Counted from the stretch's first letter, positions 9,789 to 18,722 are shown. The stretch is 64,000 nucleotides of DNA from Pseudomonas fulva NBRC 16637 = DSM 17717 (GCF_000730565.1 NZ_BBIQ01000004.1:124001-188000), one strand, 5' to 3'. Program-made: numbers and translations. The notes: generated by a model from the sequence alone, not told the origin.

Positions 9789-10535
9789 ATGAACCCTGTC
9801 ATCCTGATTACCGGCGCCAGCCGCGGTATAGGTGCTGCCACTGCACTGTTAGCTGCCCGGCATGGCTACCACTTGTGCATCAACTACCTCAGCAACGATG
9901 AAGCTGCCCAAGCCATCCTCAGCCAAGTCCGTACCCTGGGTGCCAAGGCTATTGCCGTGCGCGCCGATGTCAGCAGCGAAGCCGAGATTATCGCGATGTT
10001 TCAGCGTATAGATAAAGATCTGGGGCCTATCGCGGCCCTGGTAAACAATGCCGCCACCATCGCTCCCCAAACCCGTCTCGAGCACATGACCGAGTCGCGA
10101 TTGCTCAGCATGATGAAGACCAACATCGTCGGCCCCATGCTCTGCACCAAGCACGCCGTACTGCGTATGGCCGCACGACACGGCGGAAATGGCGGGGCCA
10201 TCGTCAACGTCTCATCCCTGGCCGCCCGACTCGGGTCGCCGAACGAGTACATCGACTACGCCGCCTCGAAAGGAGGGCTCGACACGTTCACACTGGGCCT
10301 TGCCAAAGAGCTAGCTGCGGAAGGTGTAAGGGTCAACGGGGTCAGGCCCGGTTACATTCATACAGGCTTTCATGCGCTTTCGGGTGACCCAGATCGGGTC
10401 TGCAAACTCGAGTCCGGGTTGCCCATGGGCCGAGGCGGGCGGCCCGAGGAGGTGGCCGAGGCGATCATCTGGCTGCTGTCTGACAAAGCTTCCTATTCGA
10501 CAGGTACATTCATCGACCTAAGTGGCGGAAGATAA
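9789..10535 (+). CDS. SDR-family oxidoreductase (YgfF-like)
   Basis: The protein has 248 residues from the ATG at 9789, where the Rossmann fold begins directly (ILITGASRGIGAATA); the earlier in-frame ATG at 9744 would only add an unstructured tail. Classic SDR features are the TGxxxGIG cofactor loop (about residues 9-15), NNAA (about 89), the catalytic Ser (VNVSS), and YAASK (Tyr-x-x-x-Lys, about residue 157). The RPGYIHTGFH segment closes the active site. The Ala/Cys pattern after the second strand (INYLSND) gives no firm NAD/NADP choice. Substrate unknown. It converges with the hybrid kinase, 16 bases apart. Confidence 0.88.
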   Translation: MNPVILITGASRGIGAATALLAARHGYHLCINYLSNDEAAQAILSQVRTLGAKAIAVRADVSSEAEIIAMFQRIDKDLGPIAALVNNAATIAPQTRLEHMTESRLLSMMKTNIVGPMLCTKHAVLRMAARHGGNGGAIVNVSSLAARLGSPNEYIDYAASKGGLDTFTLGLAKELAAEGVRVNGVRPGYIHTGFHALSGDPDRVCKLESGLPMGRGGRPEEVAEAIIWLLSDKASYSTGTFIDLSGGR

Positions 10536-10551
10536 CCGGCCGCCCGCATCA

Positions 10552-12612
10552 TCAAACGCGCCTGTTCGAGCCAGCGTCATGGCCGGCCAGCAGCAGGGCC
10601 ACCTGTTCGACCAGCGCGGTCAGTGCAAAGGGCTTGCACATCACTGCACCCTTACGCGACATGGCGACGCCCTGTTCATCGGCATAGCCAGTGATGTAGA
10701 GCAGGGCTGCCGAGTCGGGCAGGGCGGTTTCCAGCTGCTTGCCACTGACTCTGCCTGGCAAGCCGATGTCGGTGATCAACAGCGACGGCTGCAGGCCGGC
10801 CCTCAAAGCTTCCAAGGCCTGCGAGCCTTCTGCAAAGGCGCGCACCTCCATCCCTTGATCAATCAGCAGTTCCTCTATCACCAGACGCAACGTGTCTTCG
10901 TCCTCCACCAGCATGACCAGATGTTTATCCTGCCGGGAGGGCCAGGATGGCGTTGGTACGTTGGCAATGCTCAGCGCGATCTGGCCTGTGTCCTTGGGTA
11001 GATAAAGGTCCACACACGTGCCTTGCCCCGGCGTGCTGGTGATCTTCACCTGACCGCCGCATTGACGAATGAAGCCATAGACCATGGGTAGCCCCAGTCC
11101 CGATCCCTGGCCAAGTGGCTTGGTGGTGAAAAACGGCTCCATGGCACGTTCTGCCACATCGCTGCTCATTCCCACGCCGGTGTCACTGATAGAAATCCTG
11201 ACGTACTCGCCTACAGGCAAGTGAAGACGGTCGGCCAGCGAAGGCTGCACCCGCACGTCATTGTTGCGAATGTCCAGCATCCCGCCTAAAGGCATGGCGT
11301 CGCGTGCATTGATGCACAGGTTGAGCAACGCGTTTTCCAGCTGGGAAGGGTCGACCTGGATAAGCCAGTGTCCAGGCGTGGTGTGGTCCTGGAACTCGAT
11401 GCTGGCGTGCAACGAGCTCTTGATGAGATCGTGCATGCTGGTCACCAACGCATGGACGTCGACCGTCTGTGGGGTCAGTTTTTGTTGCCGGGCGAAGGTC
11501 AGCAGGCGTTGCACCAGGGTAGCCGCCCGCTTCGTATCCTGCCTGGCCAACCCGATGAGCCTGGCAACATCCGGATAGCGACCTTCGGTCTGCCGCTGAG
11601 CGGCAACCTCCAGCGCACCCATTATGCTGCCGAGCAAGTTGTTGAAGTCATGGGAGATCCCGCCAGTCAGCTGGCCGATGGCCTCCATTTTCTGGGACTG
11701 GCGCAGGGTTTCTTCCACTTGCTCAAGGCGCTGCTGCTCAGCGACGCGCTCGGTGATGTCATAGGCGAACATGAAACCACCCTGCACGACCTGGTCGGCA
11801 TCGAGCAGCGGGTTGTAGCGCACCTCGTAGTGACGGACATCCGATTGCAGGCCAATGGCAACGGTGTCCACGAAAGACTTACCCGCCATGATCCTTGGCC
11901 ACAGCCCGCTCAATTGTTTGACGATATCCGGCTGGTCGGCGATGAAGTCGGGGATGTACTCACCAACCCTGGGCACCAGGCCGCGCCACCGCTTGAAGGT
12001 TTCCTGCGCGGTACGGTTGATCGCCAGCAGCCTGAAGCTGCAATCGGCCGCGAATACGTTGGCAACGCTGTGATCGACCAAGTTGCCCAGCAGCTTGCGA
12101 CTGGCAAGCTCTCTGTCTACTTGCTGTGCCAGTTCCTGGTTGAGCGCCTGCAACTGATTGACGTCAGCGTTTTCGTCGGGCCTGCCGGTGAACAGAACCA
12201 GCAATGTTCGCTCGCAGGCGGGCTCGAGGCGGCTGACTTTCAAGGTCAGCCAGCGATTCGAGACCGCCAGCCGCTGTTCGAAGTGCATGGGCACACCCGT
12301 GCGAGCCACCTCGGCGAAATGTGGGAGCCATTGGTCCACTTCGTCAGGAATGGTTTGCCTTGCGGTCAAACCCACCTCTTTGACATGAAGAGTGTGGCGG
12401 GCGCAGGCCTCGTTGTACATCAGGTAGCGATAGTCATTGAGTTGGCCGTGCTCATCCTCAAGCACTTGCAAGATGCACAGGCCTTCATCGATTTGCTCGA
12501 CGACGGCGTCATACGCAGCAGCCTTCAGGCGCAGCTGCTCGTGCTCGGCCTCGAGCTCAAGCAGCCTGGCCTGTAAGGCTGCGCGGTCGTCCAACGTCGT
12601 TTGTGATGTCAT
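10552..12612 (-). CDS. Hybrid sensor histidine kinase with two PAS-like domains and C-terminal receiver
   Basis: A 686-residue cytosolic protein from ATG 12612 (an upstream ATG at 12642 adds 10 residues). Order: short coiled coil (10-30); PAS-like domain (about 32-145); second helix; PAS/PAC (about 175-292); HisKA with H321 in GGISHDFNNLLG; HATPase with N box (NLCINARDAM, 431-440), DTGVGM (477-482) and GSGLGLPMVYG (503-513); receiver with acceptor D615 in LLITDIGLPG and Lys660 in CKPF. No transmembrane segment, so it senses an internal signal. The fused receiver suggests phosphorelay output or autoregulation; no partner regulator lies next to it. Confidence 0.92.
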   Translation of the reverse strand: MTSQTTLDDRAALQARLLELEAEHEQLRLKAAAYDAVVEQIDEGLCILQVLEDEHGQLNDYRYLMYNEACARHTLHVKEVGLTARQTIPDEVDQWLPHFAEVARTGVPMHFEQRLAVSNRWLTLKVSRLEPACERTLLVLFTGRPDENADVNQLQALNQELAQQVDRELASRKLLGNLVDHSVANVFAADCSFRLLAINRTAQETFKRWRGLVPRVGEYIPDFIADQPDIVKQLSGLWPRIMAGKSFVDTVAIGLQSDVRHYEVRYNPLLDADQVVQGGFMFAYDITERVAEQQRLEQVEETLRQSQKMEAIGQLTGGISHDFNNLLGSIMGALEVAAQRQTEGRYPDVARLIGLARQDTKRAATLVQRLLTFARQQKLTPQTVDVHALVTSMHDLIKSSLHASIEFQDHTTPGHWLIQVDPSQLENALLNLCINARDAMPLGGMLDIRNNDVRVQPSLADRLHLPVGEYVRISISDTGVGMSSDVAERAMEPFFTTKPLGQGSGLGLPMVYGFIRQCGGQVKITSTPGQGTCVDLYLPKDTGQIALSIANVPTPSWPSRQDKHLVMLVEDEDTLRLVIEELLIDQGMEVRAFAEGSQALEALRAGLQPSLLITDIGLPGRVSGKQLETALPDSAALLYITGYADEQGVAMSRKGAVMCKPFALTALVEQVALLLAGHDAGSNRRV

Positions 12613-12679
12613 GCGGGCAATTGGGCTTGGAAATTTCGACAACTATAGCCGTGTGTGCATGAGAGGTTAAAGGCACAAC

Positions 12680-14089
12680 TCAGAAAGAACGAATGATCCG
12701 CCCCAGGGTGGCCATTGCCTGTTCGGCACCTTCGTTCCAGGGACTGCCATAGTTGAGCCGGATGCAGTTGCCGAAGCGCCGGGTGGGCGAGAAGATCGGC
12801 CCCGGGGCAATGCTGATGCCTTGCGCCAGCGCCATGTGGAACAGCTTGAGCGCGTCCATCTGTTGCGGTAACTCCAGCCAGAGGAAATACCCCCCTGACG
12901 GTTGACTGACACGTGTCTGTGCCGGAAAGTGACGCCCGATCGCTGCCAGCATATTGGCTTGCTGGCCTTCGAGGGCATAACGCAACTTGCGCAGGTGCCG
13001 ATCGTAGCCACCGTGCTGCAGGTAGTCGGCGATGGCAGCCTGGGCCGGCATCGAGGCGCAGAGCGAGGTCATGAGCTTCAACCGCTCGACCTTCTGTGCG
13101 AACCGCCCAGCGGCGACCCAGCCGATGCGATAGCCCGGGGCGAGGCTCTTTGCGAAGGAGCCGCAATGCATGACCAGGCCCTGGGTATCGAATGCTTTCG
13201 CAGGCTTGGGGGCCTGCTGGGCATAATAGAGCTCGGCGTAGACATCGTCTTCGATCAGGGGCACTTGATGGCGAGTCACCAGCTCGACCAACGCCTGCTT
13301 CTTGGCCTCCGGCATGCTCGCGCCGACCGGGTTCTGGAACGTGGTCATGCACCACACCGCCTTGACCGGGTGTTTTTGCAGCGTTTGGGCGAGCACCTCC
13401 AGGTCCATGCCATCGCGGGGATGTACGGGGATTTCGACGGCTTTGAGTTTGAGCCGTTCCAATACCTGCAGGCAGGCATAAAATGCGGGCGCTTCGATTG
13501 CAACCAGGTCACCTGGCTGGGTGACAGCTTGAAGACAGAGGTTCAAGGCCTCCAGTGCCCCGTTGGTGATCAGCAGTTCTTCCATCGGCAGCATCAGTCC
13601 GCCGACCATGTAGCGCAGGGCAATCTGCCGTCGCAGTTGCGGGTTGCCGGGCGACAGATCCGTGACCGCCACCCGAGGGTCCATGGCACGGCTGGCGCTG
13701 GCCAGTGACCGGGACAGGCGCTGGAGAGGGAATAGCGATGGGCTCGGGAAGGCTGAGCCAAAGGGTACCGTGTTGGGGTCTTTGATCGAGTCGAGGATGG
13801 AAAAGACCAGGGCACTTACGTCCACATCGGTGGACTCGCTGATCGGGTGCAGCGCTTGAGGCTCGCTGAATTGGCGAGTCGCATGGGCATTGACGAAGTA
13901 GCCCGAGCGCGGCCTGGCGCGGATCAGCCCACGCCGCTCCAGCAGGTAATACGCCTGGAATACCGTGGAGGGGCTGACCCCGTGCGTCTGGCTAGCGTAC
14001 CGCACGGAGGGCACGCGCTCACCAGGGCCCAGTACGCCGGAGCGAATGAGTTCGGCGATGTCGTCGGCGAAGCGTTCGTAACGTTTCAT
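12680..14089 (-). CDS. MocR-type (GntR-aminotransferase fusion) transcriptional regulator
   Basis: A 469-residue regulator from ATG 14089. Residues 1-70 form a GntR winged helix (GERVPSVRYASQTHGVSPSTVFQAYYLLE). Residues about 110-469 are a fold-type I aminotransferase domain with FQNPVG (251-256), the IEDDVYAEL aspartate (about 281) and the PLP-binding Lys314 in SFAKSLAPGYRIGW. MocR proteins use PLP and amino-acid-like ligands to control neighbouring genes; the divergent or adjacent target is not obvious here, ccoG being tandem upstream. Full length for the family. Confidence 0.92.
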   Translation of the reverse strand: MKRYERFADDIAELIRSGVLGPGERVPSVRYASQTHGVSPSTVFQAYYLLERRGLIRARPRSGYFVNAHATRQFSEPQALHPISESTDVDVSALVFSILDSIKDPNTVPFGSAFPSPSLFPLQRLSRSLASASRAMDPRVAVTDLSPGNPQLRRQIALRYMVGGLMLPMEELLITNGALEALNLCLQAVTQPGDLVAIEAPAFYACLQVLERLKLKAVEIPVHPRDGMDLEVLAQTLQKHPVKAVWCMTTFQNPVGASMPEAKKQALVELVTRHQVPLIEDDVYAELYYAQQAPKPAKAFDTQGLVMHCGSFAKSLAPGYRIGWVAAGRFAQKVERLKLMTSLCASMPAQAAIADYLQHGGYDRHLRKLRYALEGQQANMLAAIGRHFPAQTRVSQPSGGYFLWLELPQQMDALKLFHMALAQGISIAPGPIFSPTRRFGNCIRLNYGSPWNEGAEQAMATLGRIIRSF

Positions 14090-14138
14090 TGTGGCCTTCT
14101 GTCGAAGCCTGGCAGGCAAGAAAAGTGGAGTGTAGGCG

Positions 14139-15542
14139 TCATCGGTTCATGGGCGCCACGAAGCGGCTGTGCGCAACGCTGCGCACCGAATCGTCGTCGC
14201 GTTCGCTGATTTCGAATGTAAGCGGCACCGCACCGCTTTCGGGTCGGTCGGCCAGCATCGCCACGGACACCGGCATTTCGCTCATGTCGCCGGCGGGTAC
14301 AGTAAGCGCTGTCTGCCCCTGCAGGGTAAAGCCCTCGGCATCGAGCAACCGAAGCGCGTAGTGTTGAGTGTGCTCGGTCTTGTTGATCACCTTGAGCAGG
14401 TAGATGTTCTCGATCTGACCCATCGCATTTTCGCGGAACAGACCGCGGTCTTTGATCACATCCAGCGATACCATCGGCCGCAGGTACAATGCCACGCACA
14501 AGGCACCGATCATCACCAGCAGTGCTGCGGCGTAACCGAGCAGGCGTGGCCGTAGCCAGTGCGTAGTACCCCCTTGCAGGCTGTGCTCGGACTTGTACCC
14601 GATCAGCCCGCGTCGGTAGCCCATCTTGTCCATCACGCCGTCGCAGGCATCGATACAGGCCGCGCAGCCGATGCAGGCCATTTGCAAACCGTCGCGAATG
14701 TCGATGCCAGTAGGGCACACCTGCACGCACAAGGTGCAGTCGATACAGTCACCCAGGCCCTGGGCGCGGGGGTCGCTGCCTTTCTTGCGCGCGCCACGTG
14801 CTTCGCCACGGCGCGGATCGTAAGCGACGGCCAGGGTATCCTTATCGAACATCACGCTCTGGAAACGGGCGTAGGGGCACATGTGCAGGCAGACCGCTTC
14901 GCGCAGCAAGCCGGCATTGAAGTACGTGGCCGTTGTGAAGAACAACACCCAGAACAGCGCTACGCCGCCCAGTTGGAGTGTCAACAATTCGGCCGCCAGC
15001 GGACGAATTGGTGTGAAGTAGCCCACGAAGGTCATGCCGGTGACCAGCCCTATGGCCAGCCAGAGCGAGTGCTTGGCGATGCGCCGGGCGGCTTTGTCCA
15101 CGCTCCAGGGGGCTGCGGCCAGCTTGATGCGTTGGTTGCGGTCGCCTTCAGTGACTTTTTCGCACCACATGAACAACCAGGTCCAAGTACTTTGCGGGCA
15201 GCTGTAACCGCACCAGACGCGCCCGGCGTAGACGGTGATGGCGAACAGGCCGAACGCACAAATGATCAGCAGCGCCGAGAGCAGGATGAAGTCCTGCGGC
15301 CAGAAGGTAGCGCCAAAGATGTGGAATTTGCTGTTCTCCAGGTCCCACAGCACGGCCTGGCGGCCGTTCCAGTTCAGCCAGGCAGTGCCGAAGAACAGGG
15401 CGAACAGGGCGCCGGCGAAACCAATGCGCAGGGTGCGAAACAGCCCGTTGAAACTGCGCGTGTGGATGGCGGCTTCGCGAGTGCGCCGGGAAGGATTGGC
15501 AGGAACAGCGGCGATCACTGAGTAAGGCGTTCTATCGGTCAT
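14139..15542 (-). CDS. ccoG: Cytochrome c oxidase accessory protein CcoG (FixG/RdxA)
   Basis: A 467-residue polytopic membrane protein with two ferredoxin-type clusters: C266-C269-C272-C276 and C290-C293-C296-C300. Upstream are CGYSCPQ (111-117) and CLHMCPYARFQ (218-228), both typical of the RdxA/FixG family. TM helices lie near residues 40-57, 85-105, 160-180, 190-207 and about 330-350, followed by a periplasmic Ig-like C-terminal domain. CcoG acts in copper delivery (Cu2+ reduction) for assembly of cbb3-type oxidase. The ccoNOP genes are not in this window, so this is a stand-alone copy or lies at a distance from them. Confidence 0.95.
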   Translation of the reverse strand: MTDRTPYSVIAAVPANPSRRTREAAIHTRSFNGLFRTLRIGFAGALFALFFGTAWLNWNGRQAVLWDLENSKFHIFGATFWPQDFILLSALLIICAFGLFAITVYAGRVWCGYSCPQSTWTWLFMWCEKVTEGDRNQRIKLAAAPWSVDKAARRIAKHSLWLAIGLVTGMTFVGYFTPIRPLAAELLTLQLGGVALFWVLFFTTATYFNAGLLREAVCLHMCPYARFQSVMFDKDTLAVAYDPRRGEARGARKKGSDPRAQGLGDCIDCTLCVQVCPTGIDIRDGLQMACIGCAACIDACDGVMDKMGYRRGLIGYKSEHSLQGGTTHWLRPRLLGYAAALLVMIGALCVALYLRPMVSLDVIKDRGLFRENAMGQIENIYLLKVINKTEHTQHYALRLLDAEGFTLQGQTALTVPAGDMSEMPVSVAMLADRPESGAVPLTFEISERDDDSVRSVAHSRFVAPMNR

Positions 15543-15662
15543 GGCTCCGTGCTCTTCTAGCCTGAATCAGGCCTGTGCACTATGGCCTTCACTCTGCTAG
15601 CAGCACAGGCTCAGCCTTGGCGATAAAAACCATATCAGTTGCGCCGCATGCCGTGCATCCCC

Positions 15663-15902
15663 CTATATGATCGAGCCTGGCGCGGTGCTCTTCAGATGCC
15701 TGCGGCTATCGACCGCACCGGCCACCATCAGGGCATCTGCCTCTAATTCGGTGATAGGCGTGCGCATCTCGGCCAGTACCGCCACTGACATGCGCATTTG
15801 CTCGTCAGTCAAGATCTCGACGTCGCAAGCGGCGCCTTCAAGACGTTGCTGATCATTGATGAGCGTGCAGCGTTGGGTTTGGGCATCGATTTCCACTGGC
15901 AT
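15663..15902 (-). CDS. Small conserved-looking hypothetical protein
   Basis: 79 residues with a good ribosome site (AGGAGACTTGTC before the ATG). Acidic and soluble, with no signal or TM segment: MPVEIDAQTQRCTLINDQQ at the start, then CDVEILTDEQMRMSVAVLAEMRTPITELEADALMVAGAVDSRRH. The alternation of strands followed by helices suggests a small compact fold. I do not recognise the family. It stands alone between ccoG and the mgtC-like gene. The good start site and protein-like composition support a real gene. Confidence 0.6.
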   Translation of the reverse strand: MPVEIDAQTQRCTLINDQQRLEGAACDVEILTDEQMRMSVAVLAEMRTPITELEADALMVAGAVDSRRHLKSTAPGSII

Positions 15903-16177
15903 GACAAGTCTCCTGATGTGATTCGAACGGTTGACCGCAGGGTATTGGACATCGTTGCACCCGTTGGCTCAACGGCACTTTGCAGAGGCACTCAGGGTCC
16001 ATGAATGTGAAGAGAGGATGCTGGGCCCGGTGTTGGGTGCAGCTGTGCAGCCCATTGCCGGCAAGCACGATCGTATGGGGGCCGTGGTTGGTGTATTAGC
16101 ACTTGGGGCAAGCATGGCCCTGCCACCTAGGCACCTGACGTTCGCCAAGCAGCCAGCCTTAGAAGAGAACGTACAGG

Positions 16178-16684
16178 ATGGAAACTATCTGGCACGCGAT
16201 CCAGATCGAATTTGCAGACGTGACCGATGCGCACGAGGTGACACGCATTCTTGTGCGTTTGTTGATGGCAGCGTTGCTCGGCGCGGTATTGGGGTTCGAG
16301 CGGGAACATCGGGGCAAGTCTGCCGGGGTGCGCACGCACATGCTGGTGTCGCTCGGTGCTGCGCTGTTCGTGCTGGCGCCCAGCATGGCAGGCGCCGACG
16401 AACAGGCCCTCAGCCGCGTGATCCAGGGCATCGTCGCCGGCATCGGTTTTCTCGGGGCGGGCACCATCCTGAAAGGCAACGGACGGGACACCAGCCACGT
16501 GAAAGGGTTGACGACCGCCGCTGGCCTCTGGATGACCGCCGCCATAGGCACTGCCGCTGGGATGGGCCGGGAGGCCACCGCATTGATAAGCACGGTGCTC
16601 GCGTTGTTGGTGTTGGGCACGATGCCACTGCTGGTCGAGAAGGCCGAGGGCAAGCACGAAGAGAAGCAGAAGGAGGAGGGATAA
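16178..16684 (+). CDS. MgtC/SapB-family inner-membrane protein
   Basis: 168 residues. The N-terminal four-TM MgtC domain is evident: RLLMAALLGAVLGFEREHRGKSAGVRTHMLVSLGAALFVL and the family signature GIGFLGAGTILKG (about residue 90), then GLTTAAGLWMTAAIGTAAGMG. The C-terminus after the fourth helix is a short charged tail (KAEGKHEEKQKEEG), so the ACT-like domain of true virulence MgtC is absent; this is the short SapB form. Its stop codon is 7 bases from the hairpin that ends the small RNA on the other strand, so the two transcription units converge. Confidence 0.9.
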   Translation: METIWHAIQIEFADVTDAHEVTRILVRLLMAALLGAVLGFEREHRGKSAGVRTHMLVSLGAALFVLAPSMAGADEQALSRVIQGIVAGIGFLGAGTILKGNGRDTSHVKGLTTAAGLWMTAAIGTAAGMGREATALISTVLALLVLGTMPLLVEKAEGKHEEKQKEEG

Positions 16685-16689
16685 GCACT

Positions 16690-17037
16690 AAGGGGAGCCG
16701 AAGCTCCCCCCAAAGCGTTGCTGCTTGCTCTTTTTATTATTAGGGCTGGCCTGTTGTTGTTTTTGTCAGCCTGCCCGGGTGGTGCAAGGCCCCCATTCGG
16801 GGCCAAGAGCAAACGTATTTTTTTGAGCGCTGACCGACCTTCATCACGTACGATCCGAGTTGGCTGCTGCTACCTGGAGGTAGTTTTGTTGTTCTGTGCC
16901 AATTCGCGGGGCTTGCCCCAGGAACGCGGGTCGACTCCAAAAAAATCTGCTTGCTACGCCTCTGCCGTGTTGTTCTTGTTCTGTCAGAGCCGTTCTCTAT
17001 TATTTTTATTGAGTGATGCTTTGTTGTTCTTGTTATA
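16690..17037 (-). ncRNA. crcY: CrcY, Hfq/Crc-sequestering small RNA
   Basis: A roughly 350-base gene-free stretch on the minus strand. It carries repeated A-rich Hfq/Crc motifs of the AAnAAnAA type: AACAAGAACAACAAA (17021-17034), AATAAAAATAATA (about 16998-17010), AACAAGAACAAC (16969-16980), GAACAACAAAA (16884-16894), ACAAAAACAACAA (16753-16765) and TAATAATAAAAA (16731-16742). It starts just after a sigma-54 promoter and ends at a UUCG hairpin. In P. putida, CrcY is known to lie between an mgtC-type gene and mvaB and to titrate the Hfq/Crc translational repressor under CbrAB control. Context, promoter, length and motifs all match. Ends are estimates. Confidence 0.9.
16692..16709 (-). terminator. 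UUCG-capped hairpin ending CrcY (and probably the mgtC-like gene)
   Basis: A 7-bp stem GGGGAGC/GCTCCCC. On the minus strand the loop is C(TTCG)G, the extra-stable tetraloop, while on the plus strand it reads CGAA. This favours function on the minus strand, at the expected 3' end of the small RNA. The following bases (TTAGTGCTTAT) are only mildly T-rich. Confidence 0.6.
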
Positions 17038-17047
17038 CAAGAGATAT

Positions 17048-17063
17048 AGCAGTTCGCGTGCCA
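17048..17063 (-). promoter_or_regulatory. Sigma-54 (-24/-12) promoter of crcY
   Basis: On the minus strand TGGCACGCGAACTGCT fits TGGCAC-N5-TTGCW with GG and GC at the exact 10-base spacing. Transcription should start near 17037. Upstream, TGTTAC (about 17183) and GTATCA are candidate half-sites for the CbrB activator, but these are weak calls. Confidence 0.85.
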
Positions 17064-17217
17064 GGTTTTAAAAATCCTTTTGAATCAATGGGATGAAGAA
17101 ATTCGCAAAAGCGCGACGTCGGTAAAACCACACCAGATGTTTCCGTGATACCCGTATCTGGCCTCGTCTTCGCTAAGCGGTAACACTTCACCCACACGGA
17201 CGTGACACCTTGATGAC

Positions 17218-18117
17218 CTAGCGCGTCTGCCACGCACGTGCAACGCGCGATCCGTTGGCCCTTCCCAACACCGTGCTGATGCGCTGCCCGGCCTCGATCA
17301 GGCGTTGCAGGTCGATACCGGTCTCGATGCCCAACCCATCAAGCAGGTAAACGACATCTTCGGTTGCGACGTTACCCGTCGCGCCCTTGGCATAGGGGCA
17401 GCCACCCAAACCCGCCACTGAGCTGTCGAATATGCTGATGCCTTCAAGGAGGCTCGCATACACGTTGGCCAGGGCTTGGCCGTAAGTGTCGTGGAAGTGC
17501 CCCGCCAATTGCGCGCGGGGTATATGGCCCGCCACCACCTCGAACAAGCGTCGGACGTCACCAGCAGTACCGGTGCCGATGGTATCGCCCAGCGACACCT
17601 CGTAGCAGCCCATCTGGTGCAGGGCGCGCGCCACCGGCAGCACCTGCTCCGCACGGACCGAGCCTTCGTATGGGCAGCCGAGTACGCAAGATACATACCC
17701 ACGCACCCGCACACCCTGGGCTCGCGCGGCCTCGATGATGGGTTCGAAACGTTCCAGGCTCTGCGAGATGGAACAGTTGATATTGCGCTGCGAGAACGCT
17801 TCTGACGCGGCGGCGAATACCGCCACCTCCTTGACGCCCGCCGCCACGGCATCTTCGAAGCCTCGCAGGTTGGGCGCCAGGGCTGCGTAGGTGACGCCCG
17901 CACGCTGCTCGATACTCGCGAACACCTCGGCCGAACCGGCCATTTGCGGCACCCACTTGGGTGAAACGAAACTGCCCACTTCGATGTAGGCGACGCCAGA
18001 CGTTGTCAGGTCGTCCACCAGCCGTACTTTGTCGGCAACAGGGATGGGCTGGGCTTCGTTCTGTAGCCCATCGCGAGGGCCAACTTCTACCAGACGAACT
18101 TTTTCAGGCAAGGACAT
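17218..18117 (-). CDS. mvaB: Hydroxymethylglutaryl-CoA lyase
   Basis: 299 residues from ATG 18117, behind AGGAACCTCATC; the longer frame to 18183 overlaps the regulator gene. Cleaves HMG-CoA to acetyl-CoA and acetoacetate in leucine breakdown. Visible: the TIM-barrel start VEVGPRDGLQNE, the metal-binding GHFHDTYGQA histidines, and the signature SVAGLGGCPYAKGATGNVATEDVVY with the catalytic loop cysteine. Full length for bacterial HMG-CoA lyases. It follows the MerR-type regulator by 19 bases and is probably cotranscribed with it. The rest of a liu cluster is absent here. Confidence 0.95.
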   Translation of the reverse strand: MSLPEKVRLVEVGPRDGLQNEAQPIPVADKVRLVDDLTTSGVAYIEVGSFVSPKWVPQMAGSAEVFASIEQRAGVTYAALAPNLRGFEDAVAAGVKEVAVFAAASEAFSQRNINCSISQSLERFEPIIEAARAQGVRVRGYVSCVLGCPYEGSVRAEQVLPVARALHQMGCYEVSLGDTIGTGTAGDVRRLFEVVAGHIPRAQLAGHFHDTYGQALANVYASLLEGISIFDSSVAGLGGCPYAKGATGNVATEDVVYLLDGLGIETGIDLQRLIEAGQRISTVLGRANGSRVARAWQTR

Positions 18118-18136
18118 GATGAGGTTCCTGTAACGG

Positions 18137-18535
18137 TCAACCGTGGTCTTTATTGGCAAGCGTGCAAGCCAGCGCCTGTTCACAGCGCTCCTGGGCAGTG
18201 TCCAGTTCGAGTTGCATCTGGTGGATGTCGAGCATTTGCTGTTCCAGTTGGGCGCGCCGCTCGGCGATCTTGGCGAGCATGCTGTTGAGTTGCTTGAGGT
18301 TGCCGCCCGATGGGTCGTACAGCTCGATCAACTCACGGCATTCTGCCAGCGAAAAGCCGATACGCTTGCCCCGCAAGATAAGTTTGAGGCTGACCTTGTC
18401 CCGCGCCGAATAGATGCGTTCAAGGCCGCGTCGCTCGGGACGAAGCAGCCCTTGCTCTTCATAGAAACGAATGGCACGCGTGGTGATGTCCAGCTCGCGG
18501 GACAGGTCGGAAATGCTGTAGGTCTGGGTACTCAT
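18137..18535 (-). CDS. liuR: MerR-family regulator, LiuR-like
   Basis: 132 residues from ATG 18535; the longer start at 18565 would sit inside the promoter implied by the operator at 18578-18593. N-terminal MerR winged helix (YSISDLSRELDITTRAIRFYEEQGLLRPERRG), then a dimer coiled coil (about residues 75-120) with no cysteine cluster for metals. LiuR-type proteins control leucine/isovalerate degradation genes. The pairing with mvaB and a palindromic operator just upstream make autoregulation and control of mvaB likely. Confidence 0.85.
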   Translation of the reverse strand: MSTQTYSISDLSRELDITTRAIRFYEEQGLLRPERRGLERIYSARDKVSLKLILRGKRIGFSLAECRELIELYDPSGGNLKQLNSMLAKIAERRAQLEQQMLDIHQMQLELDTAQERCEQALACTLANKDHG

Positions 18536-18577
18536 ACCAGGGCTCTGGACAGGATATGCCGCCATCCTGAAGCGTGC

Positions 18578-18593
18578 TTTACGTATACGTCAA
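18578..18593 (-). promoter_or_regulatory. Palindromic operator/promoter of liuR-mvaB
   Basis: TTTACGTATACGTCAA is a near-perfect palindrome (ACGT-AT-ACGT core) about 43 bases upstream of the regulator's ATG. Read on the minus strand it contains TTGACG as a -35, with CAGGAT 18 bases on as a poor -10. That is the over-long spacer geometry typical of MerR-controlled promoters. Confidence 0.65.
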
Positions 18594-18722
18594 GGTGAGC
18601 GACAGGAATCGAACCGCGCAACAACCGCGTGAGCGTCGATGGTCCCGGGCGTTGCAGTCGCGTTATCCTCGCCCAGCCAGAATGCTTACCTAAAAGCGTC
18701 AGCGCCCCTTTTCGATTCGACA

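Noticed and set aside
11368..12576. 402-residue frame antisense to the hybrid kinase
   Set aside because: Shadow frame; all kinase boxes are intact on the minus strand.
15931..16743. 270-residue plus-strand frame overlapping the mgtC-like gene
   Set aside because: Out of frame with the clear MgtC domain and of low-complexity composition.
18604..18640. tRNA-like T-loop (GGTTCGATTCC on the minus strand)
   Set aside because: The T stem does not pair, and no anticodon or acceptor arm can be built around it.
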